Assembly (NCBI GenBank): GCA_019454705.1
Contig: JACFNS010000061.1
Coordinates: forward strand, 1-7,435
Length of the DNA stretch: 7,435 nt
Direction: 5' to 3'
DNA from: Taibaiella sp.
GTDB taxonomy: Bacteria > Bacteroidota > Bacteroidia > Chitinophagales > Chitinophagaceae
This document shows, one piece after another, positions 1 to 5,235 of the stretch. Each line of letters starts with the position of its first letter. Position 1 is the stretch's first letter. A program made the position numbers and the translations under genes. The notes beneath the pieces are model-generated. The model had not been told where the DNA came from. It was given only the letters and a program-made list of their open reading frames with translations, and made no database searches.

Positions 1-136
1 AGCACCAGTTGTTGGTTTCCTGTGGCCGCAATGTGTTGGCTACGTTGCCCGAAATTTCGGGTTTGCAGCAGGCGCTGATGAGCAGAAGCATGATTCCCGC
101 CAGGGATAAGAGCTTCCATGATTTTGTTTTTTTCAT
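1..136 (-). CDS. Lipoprotein of unknown function, N-terminal fragment
   Basis: The gene starts at the ATG reading leftward from 136 and runs off the window, leaving 45 codons. The product begins MKKTKSWKLLSLAGIMLLL and reaches the lipobox ISAC, so it has a basic n-region, a hydrophobic core and a lipidation cysteine near residue 23. A second cysteine follows directly (ISACC). This is a type II signal peptide, so the mature protein is probably anchored in the inner or outer membrane. The residues after the cysteine (KPEISGNVAN) match no family I recognise. It lies on the same strand as the large gene at 231-2468, but a strong hairpin separates them, so it probably has its own promoter. The start is the first ATG of the frame and allows a normal-length signal peptide. 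No function can be given from this fragment. Confidence 0.75.
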   Translation of the reverse strand, partial: MKKTKSWKLLSLAGIMLLLISACCKPEISGNVANTLRPQETNNWC

Positions 137-153
137 ACGTATGTGTTTTAGCG

Positions 154-186
154 TGATAAAATGAAAACTTATTTGATAAAATGAAA
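154..186. repeat. 13-bp direct repeat, two copies, 20-bp period
   Basis: The sequence TGATAAAATGAAA occurs exactly at 154-166 and again at 174-186, with starts 20 bp apart. This is about two helical turns, so both copies face the same side of the DNA. They sit just upstream of the lipoprotein gene that starts at 136 on the minus strand. This could be a tandem operator, or a chance duplication in AT-rich DNA. The sequence alone does not decide. Confidence 0.6.
164..171 (-). promoter_or_regulatory. Possible -7 promoter element for the lipoprotein at 1-136
   Basis: Read on the minus strand this is TAAGTTTT, which matches the Bacteroidota -7 consensus TAnnTTTG at all but the last fixed base. A TTG lies 15 bases upstream, closer than the usual spacing. 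It falls between the two copies of the direct repeat and would give a leader of about 20 bases. The match is weak in AT-rich DNA and is offered only as a candidate. Confidence 0.22.
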
Positions 187-221
187 CAAGAGGGTTAAGC
201 CCGCGTTGTGCGGGCTTAACC
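178..221 (-). terminator. Rho-independent terminator after the 745-residue gene
   Basis: A perfect 12-bp inverted repeat (GGTTAAGCCCGC at 193-204, its complement at 210-221) encloses a 5-base loop. It begins 9 bases beyond the stop codon of the minus-strand gene at 231-2468. Read on the minus strand the stem is followed by a T-rich run (CTCTTGTTTCATTTT). The placement and GC-rich stem fit an intrinsic terminator that ends the large gene before the lipoprotein gene. The U-tract is interrupted, so efficiency is uncertain. Confidence 0.8.
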
Positions 222-230
222 GTTGGTTGT

Positions 231-2468
231 TTATGCTTCGTTCAGGCAGAAACCGATAGTATCTACACTGCGCTGCTGGTGGAAGGTGTATGCGTATGCG
301 ATGAAGGCATAGCAATACAATGTCCTGTCGTATGCCCACAGCCTGATGTTGTAACCGCACTTGCGTACGTTGTTCGTCGTCATAGACCATGTGCCCGTTT
401 TACCAACCAGTGGTACGTTTACACGTGCACCAAAGCTGCTCACCACACCATCTACTTTGAAAACCGTGCTATCTCCCGGGCGCAGGGTGATGAACTCGAA
501 CGCTACACTGTGGCAATTGTTCTCATCATCGGCCAGTTTGTACGTACCGGTTATGTCCATTCCTTTCTTCAGCGTGCCGCAGTCTTCAGAGCCGTTCACT
601 TTTATCTCTACATCTTTAGGTGCATGCTTGTCTATTTTTATGCGGTGACGTGTGCTGATATAACCTTCCGATGTTTCCAGGTAGAATTCGTACACTCCTG
701 AGTCTGCTATAGAAAGTACACCCAACAGGTCGCCATGTACGGTTACAATCTTAGGTGCGTTATAATCTACCAGGTAGTTGTAGAAGCCTCCCGCGTCTGG
801 TGTTTGTGTTTCTACAGACTGTGTAAGGATACCCCCTGTGATTACATTCTTCAGCACTTTGAACGGCGTGGTTACCGGTGCGAAACTGCTATCAGGCTCG
901 CCCGCACGTTTCAGCATTATCCTGTACAGCAATTGTGAGGCAGGTATGTCGTTGGAATCAGGATGCTCGGGCACCAGGCCTGTCAGCGGAACGACACCGT
1001 TGAAAGAGAACCCATTGTAGCCATCTACCGATGCATCGGGTGCATCCAATGAGCTGTCTATCATACCTGTTACCGTACTCACTTTCTTAGCAGGTATATT
1101 ACCTATGGCTGTGATAATTGGCGTTTTGCCGGTGTACACTATACCGCGGTTGCGTATTTCTACCCATGCCTGCTCCCAGTCTCCCCATGGTGCTATCCAG
1201 TTGGGCTGATTATCGGGTGGGTACATATTCCACGACAGGATGGCTTTTACTTTGGCGAAATAAGTTTCGCTGCATTTTTCTTTCTGGTAAGGTGTGAGGT
1301 TAACAGGCAGTTCTACATGGTAAGACAATCCCCCTGTTGGCATGGGGTTTACATCATGTACTTCTACAGATGTAGTGCCCATATGCTCCCAGCCGCTGCC
1401 AAAGTCCATATAGAACGCTACATATTCGCGGCTGCCCTGGCTGCACAGGTTGCCTGCATAGCCCGATGGTTTTTTGAGCAACACAGTAGCATACAGGCGG
1501 CTGGTATCGCGGTCCAGGCCCACACACTTCACCTCTTCATAAGTAGTATTGAACTTAGGCACCAGTATGAAGTCTATTACTTTACTGATGTTCAGCCCGG
1601 CATTAGCCAGGTTGCTGGTTAACTCAAACGATGGCACTCCCGCTGTTAAGGCTTTTGCCACAGTTGTGAAACCCAGGCGTTCTTCCTGTACTTCTTTTTT
1701 GTAAAGTTTTGCCAATGACGCCAGCTCTGTTTCTTCTGCCTGCAGGTTCAGCACTTCGGGCAGCAGCGGCATTTTCTCCGCTATCAGTTTGAATTGCTCG
1801 GGCTTTAATTCTACACCTATGTCTTTCAGGTTATGTTTCAGCCAGCATATCCAGCCTTGCCTTGGCTCCAGTTGTGCATTCACATCCAGTATATTACCCC
1901 ACACAGGTATAAAATCGGGGTCGTCTGCCGTAGGGGCTACACTCCATGAGAGAATAGCCCTTACTACAGGCAGTACGGGCTTGTCGTCGCAACAGCGGGT
2001 AAGCTCCGGATTGAAGGCCAGGTTTACCGCATAACAGAGGGGGTTGTTATTAGTGTGGTTAAAATCGTGTGCATCGAAGCTTACCATACCCAGGTCTTTC
2101 CAGTTGCCATTGCGCTCATAGTCAATATAAAAACGCACATATTCTTTACTGCCCGGAGTACAGGCACCGCCACTGTAGCCACCATTCTGGTTCAGCTTTA
2201 CGATAGCGGTTACCGATTTCATCTGTGGATTATACCCCACGCAGGTAATCTGCTCGTAAGACGTGTTGCCCTGGATGGCCTTCACAGCTTTATACTGTCC
2301 GGCCAGCGGGCTTTTTTTAGACAGCGTACCAAAGTAATTGGGATTTTGCAGTAGTAACAACTGCATGTGTTGGCGCTCAGGCTGTATTTTCACAGCCTGC
2401 ACAGCCGACGCCACCGCTTTAGTGGCCACGGCGGCTTTTGTTACTGTTGTCTTCTTAATCGTTGCCAT
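231..2468 (-). CDS. Large protein of unknown function with a duplicated cysteine-containing domain
   Basis: The product has 745 residues. I do not recognise a named family. Residues 1-28 are rich in Lys, Ala, Thr and Val, with no usable signal peptide or membrane helix. Two diverged copies of one domain lie at about 71-203 and 310-439. They share CVG, then GY(S/A)G..C..GS(K/R)EYV.FY(I/M)D, then HD(F/V)N, a later cysteine, (R/K)AILSW and P.WG. Three cysteines align between the copies (76/315, 103/342, 159/399). A probably helical linker (about 204-300, with ELKPEQFKLIAEKMPLLPEV) joins them. Residues 440-745 look beta-rich; 575-615 (GVYEFYLETSEGYISTRHR) resemble an Ig-like strand pattern, and four cysteines lie at 630-719. 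The start follows an A/T-rich leader and a TAnnTTTG site; a strong hairpin follows the stop. It appears monocistronic. A structural, adhesive or ligand-binding role is possible, but no catalytic motif is visible. Confidence 0.9.
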   Translation of the reverse strand: MATIKKTTVTKAAVATKAVASAVQAVKIQPERQHMQLLLLQNPNYFGTLSKKSPLAGQYKAVKAIQGNTSYEQITCVGYNPQMKSVTAIVKLNQNGGYSGGACTPGSKEYVRFYIDYERNGNWKDLGMVSFDAHDFNHTNNNPLCYAVNLAFNPELTRCCDDKPVLPVVRAILSWSVAPTADDPDFIPVWGNILDVNAQLEPRQGWICWLKHNLKDIGVELKPEQFKLIAEKMPLLPEVLNLQAEETELASLAKLYKKEVQEERLGFTTVAKALTAGVPSFELTSNLANAGLNISKVIDFILVPKFNTTYEEVKCVGLDRDTSRLYATVLLKKPSGYAGNLCSQGSREYVAFYMDFGSGWEHMGTTSVEVHDVNPMPTGGLSYHVELPVNLTPYQKEKCSETYFAKVKAILSWNMYPPDNQPNWIAPWGDWEQAWVEIRNRGIVYTGKTPIITAIGNIPAKKVSTVTGMIDSSLDAPDASVDGYNGFSFNGVVPLTGLVPEHPDSNDIPASQLLYRIMLKRAGEPDSSFAPVTTPFKVLKNVITGGILTQSVETQTPDAGGFYNYLVDYNAPKIVTVHGDLLGVLSIADSGVYEFYLETSEGYISTRHRIKIDKHAPKDVEIKVNGSEDCGTLKKGMDITGTYKLADDENNCHSVAFEFITLRPGDSTVFKVDGVVSSFGARVNVPLVGKTGTWSMTTNNVRKCGYNIRLWAYDRTLYCYAFIAYAYTFHQQRSVDTIGFCLNEA
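1152..1541 (-). repeat. Second copy of the duplicated domain (residues ~310-439)
   Basis: This stretch encodes the C-terminal copy of the repeated domain in the 745-residue protein. Diagnostic pieces are YEEVKCVG, GYAGNLCSQGSREYVAFYMD, HDVN, KAILSW and APWGD. It aligns with the copy at 1860-2258 at the protein level; the DNA has diverged, so the duplication is old. Borders are approximate. Confidence 0.8.
1860..2258 (-). repeat. First copy of the duplicated domain (residues ~71-203)
   Basis: This stretch encodes the N-terminal copy of the repeated domain. Diagnostic pieces are YEQITCVG, GYSGGACTPGSKEYVRFYID, HDFN, RAILSW and PVWGN. It carries an adjacent cysteine pair (159-160) where the second copy has one cysteine, and an extra cysteine at 145. 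Borders are approximate. Confidence 0.8.
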
Positions 2469-2533
2469 AACAAAGGTTATTTAATAGTTTGTCAATAATA
2501 TTTTCTCTGTCCTCACTCTATAGAAGTGTAGGG

Positions 2534-2541
2534 CAAAACTA
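2534..2541 (-). promoter_or_regulatory. Candidate -7 element for the 745-residue gene
   Basis: On the minus strand this reads TAGTTTTG, an exact match to the Bacteroidota -7 consensus TAnnTTTG. It would give a leader of about 60 bases before the start at 2468. No TTG is seen at the expected -33 position, so support is the -7 match plus location in the divergent spacer. Confidence 0.4.
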
Positions 2542-2646
2542 TTATCGGCAATCGGCAGAGGGGGAAGCGTTGCTACTGAAAATTGCAGTACCTGTTACTG
2601 AAAAAAAATGCGTAGAACTACTTATAAAATCATAGTATCTCCCTGA

Positions 2647-2654
2647 TACATTTG
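2647..2654 (+). promoter_or_regulatory. Candidate -7 element for the lipoprotein/7TM/kinase/regulator cluster
   Basis: TACATTTG matches TAnnTTTG exactly and lies 18 bases before the ATG at 2673. Transcription would begin near 2660, giving a very short leader. The site overlaps an in-frame TTG at 2652, which argues against that TTG as the start codon. No clear -33 TTG is present, so an activator, perhaps the cluster's own response regulator, may be needed; this last point is inference. Confidence 0.45.
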
Positions 2655-2672
2655 CCTGAAACCAAAAAAACA

Positions 2673-3185
2673 ATGATTATTATGAACCAGTTTCCTCTGC
2701 GTATTAAAAGGGACCTTTTCAGATTATCCGCATTAATGGTATCATTATCCATGTTTACAGCCTGCACAGCCGGCACAGGCGATGGGGATACCTGCACCAA
2801 ATGCATAGACAATAAGCCCGCCCCAACGCCATATATCACTACTATTAACGCACTCAACCACCATATTACGCTGGACAATGCGTCTGCTATGATCAGCAAC
2901 TTCGGCGTGGCGCGCGAAGGGGCACTTGCCACGGCATTGGGCGCCCCTAATACGTTCCCTGTTCATGAAACATTTAACCTTAAAGCAATTGATTCGCTTA
3001 TCTGTCAGCCCAACGTTGTTGGGTTCAGGGTATACCTGGCACTGGACGGGCAAAACCAGGTAAGGTTTGTATTAACAGGCGTTGACGGTGAGGGTAGGGA
3101 CGTGATACAGAAAAGGCAAGAGAACCCTGCACATGCCGCAGCTGCTGACGAAATGATACTGGAAGCCGGACAGCGTTGGCCATAG
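2673..3185 (+). CDS. Small lipoprotein, first gene of the signalling cluster
   Basis: From the ATG at 2673 the product has 170 residues; an ATG at 2682 (MNQFPLRIKRD) is nearly as good. The A-rich run at 2664-2672 sits just before 2673. The N-terminus has a basic stretch (RIKRDLFR), a hydrophobic core and a lipobox-like FTAC, giving a lipidated cysteine near residue 31. A C-T-K-C pair follows about ten residues later, then a Pro-rich spacer. The body carries ITLDNASAMISNF, VHETFNLKAIDSLICQPN, VGFRVYLALDG and FVLTGVDGEGRDVI, and ends EAGQRWP. This resembles from memory a small uncharacterised Bacteroidota protein type (ETFN, QP..VG.R.Y, GV...G.D); I cannot name a domain. It is probably an envelope protein. 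The next gene starts 14 bases after its stop, with its ribosome site over this stop codon, so the two are likely cotranscribed. A role as the outer sensing part of the cluster is inference. Confidence 0.85.
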   Translation: MIIMNQFPLRIKRDLFRLSALMVSLSMFTACTAGTGDGDTCTKCIDNKPAPTPYITTINALNHHITLDNASAMISNFGVAREGALATALGAPNTFPVHETFNLKAIDSLICQPNVVGFRVYLALDGQNQVRFVLTGVDGEGRDVIQKRQENPAHAAAADEMILEAGQRWP

Positions 3186-3190
3186 AGGAA
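3184..3190 (+). promoter_or_regulatory. Ribosome binding site of the seven-helix membrane protein
   Basis: AGAGGAA is a good Shine-Dalgarno match, which is uncommon in this window. It overlaps the stop codon of the lipoprotein gene and lies 9 bases before the ATG at 3200. ATGs at 3193 and 3196 are in other frames; the one at 3193 meets a stop after three codons, and 3200 opens the long frame. Confidence 0.6.
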
Positions 3191-3199
3191 ACATGATGC

Positions 3200-3841
3200 A
3201 TGAATAAGTACCAGGCATTTTTATTCAGCTTGAGCATACTGGCCCCCGCTATTACCGGTGTGATAAGATACAGGAACATCCCTGTGTCTTATCACCCTGT
3301 TATATACCTTTTATTGCTGGGGGTAGCCAATGAGCTTACCTGTTATTTCTTTTTCTATAACACCAGCAATGCATTACCCACCAACATTTATTTCCTTTGC
3401 GAGTTTCTTTTGTTTGCCTGGCAGTTTCACAACTGGAAAAACATACTCAGGGCCCGCTGGCTGTACCTGCTGTTGATAATAGGAATGAGTCTGCTTTGGG
3501 TAACGGAAAATATCATCTTAGGCAGGCTCACTATGTTCAGCCCTGTATTCCAGGTAGCATACTCACTTGCGCTTATACTACTGGCCATCAACCAGCTCAG
3601 CTGGTTGGTAGTAAACGATCGGGGCCGCATTATGACCAACCCGGTATTCATAATATCCATCGCCGTGATAATATTTTTTTCATATAAAGTATTGACAGAG
3701 ATATTTTACTACTATGCGGCAACAGGTTCAATAAAAAACAATATTTTTGTCATAGAATCATACCTCAATGTCGGGTATAATATAATGTTGACAATAGCAT
3801 TAATATGCATACCTCCGAAGAGCAATTTTATACGGCTGTAA
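3200..3841 (+). CDS. Seven-helix integral membrane protein, possible sensor partner of the kinase
   Basis: The product has 213 residues and is almost wholly hydrophobic. Seven probable membrane helices lie at about 5-23, 32-52, 61-78, 86-104, 115-137, 148-170 and 183-204, with short loops. The tail (IPPKSNFIRL) is short and basic, consistent with a cytoplasmic C-terminus. Features to search with are NELTCYFFFYN, NIYFLCEF, AINQLSWLVV, NPVFIIS and SYKVLTEIFY. It resembles uncharacterised membrane proteins I recall beside HPK7-type kinases in Chitinophagaceae; no named domain can be assigned. Its last 37 bases overlap the kinase gene, so the two are probably translationally coupled. Because the kinase has only one helix and no sensor, this protein could detect a membrane or periplasmic signal for it. 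A transporter or assembly role is an alternative. The start is supported by a good ribosome site. Confidence 0.88.
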   Translation: MNKYQAFLFSLSILAPAITGVIRYRNIPVSYHPVIYLLLLGVANELTCYFFFYNTSNALPTNIYFLCEFLLFAWQFHNWKNILRARWLYLLLIIGMSLLWVTENIILGRLTMFSPVFQVAYSLALILLAINQLSWLVVNDRGRIMTNPVFIISIAVIIFFSYKVLTEIFYYYAATGSIKNNIFVIESYLNVGYNIMLTIALICIPPKSNFIRL

Positions 3842-4572
3842 TAGTAGCAGCCATAGCGCTGGGTATTATCATCATAGTATTTATAGCTACTATGATACGC
3901 CACCAGCGCCGCAACGCCCTGCTCAACAAAATGAGGATACGCGCCGAAATAAATACACTGGAAAAAGAGCGCAAAAGAATTGCTACTGACCTCCACGACG
4001 AACTCGGCCCCATACTATCAGCGGTACGGATACAAATCAACCACCTGCCTCACCTGAGTGAGGCTGACAAGAAAATAATAGACTTTGCCAACAAACATAT
4101 TGATGACGCAATAGCTAAAACACGGGAAATATCATATAACCTGCTACCCAGCACATTGGTAAGAAAGGGAATGGTAAGAGCTGTACAGGAATACATTAAT
4201 AAACTAAGCGAAACCCATGAACTGCAGATAACTTTTATCAGCCCCGATATACAACTGCCTACCGAAATGAGCATAAACATCTACCGCATCATCCAGGAAA
4301 TCATACACAACACCATAAAACATGCTGAAGCAACGCAATTAATTATCACTTTGCAAAACAACGGCAGCAAGCTGGTATTACTGACAGCAGACGATGGCAA
4401 GGGTTTTGACTACGATAAAAGTATAGAAAACAACAGCGGACTGGGACTGACCAACCTGCACAGCCGCGCCGAAGTGATGAACGCCAGGTTCAATTTCAGG
4501 TCTATGCCGGGGTTCGGCTCACAGTATGTAATTGAGATACCCATAACAGAAACTTATGCAGAAAACAATTAG
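3805..4572 (+). CDS. Sensor histidine kinase, HPK7 (NarX/DesK-like) family, without a sensor domain
   Basis: The product has 255 residues. One membrane helix (about 10-31) is followed by a basic turn (RHQRR) and a short coiled coil (35-60). The HisKA_3 dimerisation domain starts near 55 with the phosphoacceptor motif ATDLHDELGPILS, His64 being the predicted site. The ATP-binding domain (about 155-250) shows the N box EIIHNTIKHA (Asn169), the G1 box DDGKGF (196-201) and the G2 box SGLGLTNLHSRAEVM (211-225). It should autophosphorylate and pass phosphate to the regulator encoded next. Only about nine residues precede the helix, so there is no periplasmic, PAS or GAF sensor. The start at 3805 is the first ATG after an in-frame stop at 3778-3780 and lies 37 bases inside the preceding gene; no Shine-Dalgarno is evident, so translation probably depends on coupling. 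The next gene overlaps by 17 bases. The input presumably comes from the seven-helix protein or the lipoprotein. Confidence 0.95.
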   Translation: MHTSEEQFYTAVIVAAIALGIIIIVFIATMIRHQRRNALLNKMRIRAEINTLEKERKRIATDLHDELGPILSAVRIQINHLPHLSEADKKIIDFANKHIDDAIAKTREISYNLLPSTLVRKGMVRAVQEYINKLSETHELQITFISPDIQLPTEMSINIYRIIQEIIHNTIKHAEATQLIITLQNNGSKLVLLTADDGKGFDYDKSIENNSGLGLTNLHSRAEVMNARFNFRSMPGFGSQYVIEIPITETYAENN

Positions 4573-5230
4573 CGCAACACCCATAAAAGTACTGATAGCG
4601 GACGACCACGAATTGTTCAGGGACGGGCTGAAGCTGATGCTGAGTTCCGCAGAGGGCATACAACTTGCCGGTGAGGCCTGGGATGGCAGGGAACTGATTA
4701 ACCAGGTAAAACAGCTGCAGCCCGACGTAGTGATTACCGATATAAAAATGCCGATAACGGATGGCGTTGAGGCCACAAAATTTATCATGCAAAACTACCC
4801 TGCCATCAAGGTGATAGCTTTATCGATGTATGATGACGAAGAACTGATACTGGAAATGTTTGAGGCCGGGGCTATTGGTTACCTGCTGAAGAATGCTGAC
4901 AAAACTGAAGTAATAGAAGCTATTGAGTCTGTCTTTCAAAATAAACCCTATTACTGCAAAAGCACGTCTGGCAAGTTGACCAAACTCATAGCCTTCAGCA
5001 GGTATAATATGCAGAAACAGCAAAAAGAGTCAGAATTTTCAGAAAAAGAAAAAGAGATTATCCGCCTTATATGCCAGGAGTATACGAATAAACAAATAGG
5101 TGAGAAACTATTCCTGAGTACCCGTACTGTAGAGGGCTACAGGATGAAAATACTGGAAAAAATGGGTGCCAAAAACATTGTAGGCATCGTAATAGAAGCC
5201 ATAAGATTAGGGATATATACTCCTAAATAA
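4556..5230 (+). CDS. Response regulator, NarL/FixJ family with LuxR-type DNA-binding domain
   Basis: The product has 224 residues, normal for the family. The receiver domain (about 10-125) has the acidic pair Asp16-Asp17, the phosphorylation site Asp62 in VVITDIKMP, the switch Ser90 in VIALSMYDD and Lys112 in YLLKNADK. A linker (about 130-158) leads to a LuxR-type helix-turn-helix (about 161-216) with EFSEKEKEIIRLI, TNKQIGEKLFLSTRTVEGYR and a final EAIRLGI. All residues expected for phosphotransfer are present, so it should be an active transcription factor controlled by the kinase, whose gene overlaps it by 17 bases. Its targets are not shown by the sequence; autoregulation from the spacer at 2469-2672 is a reasonable guess. 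The stop lies 5 bases from the end of the convergent HmuY-like gene and no terminator hairpin is visible. Confidence 0.96.
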   Translation: MQKTISATPIKVLIADDHELFRDGLKLMLSSAEGIQLAGEAWDGRELINQVKQLQPDVVITDIKMPITDGVEATKFIMQNYPAIKVIALSMYDDEELILEMFEAGAIGYLLKNADKTEVIEAIESVFQNKPYYCKSTSGKLTKLIAFSRYNMQKQQKESEFSEKEKEIIRLICQEYTNKQIGEKLFLSTRTVEGYRMKILEKMGAKNIVGIVIEAIRLGIYTPK

Positions 5231-5235
5231 ACGTA

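Noticed and set aside
169..390. 73-codon minus-strand frame spanning the terminator hairpin
   Set aside because: It reads through the stem-loop and the end of the large gene in another frame and shows no protein-like features.
279..2354. Several plus-strand open frames of 60-140 codons inside the large minus-strand gene
   Set aside because: They lie opposite a 745-codon frame with a clear repeat structure, have no ribosome sites or recognisable domains, and are rich in Cys, His and Arg as expected of antisense reading.
2608..2616. ATG after a run of eight A bases, a possible leader peptide
   Set aside because: It encodes only two residues (Met-Arg) before a stop and lies upstream of the candidate promoter.
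2652..2672. TTG start extending the small lipoprotein by seven residues
   Set aside because: The TTG lies within the candidate -7 element TACATTTG, and the downstream ATG gives a better signal peptide length and an A-rich leader.
2630..3053. Two minus-strand frames (100 and 102 codons) opposite the small lipoprotein, one with a hydrophobic stretch
   Set aside because: They are antisense to a lipoprotein with a lipobox and cluster context, and their hydrophobic segments are complements of the coding sequence.
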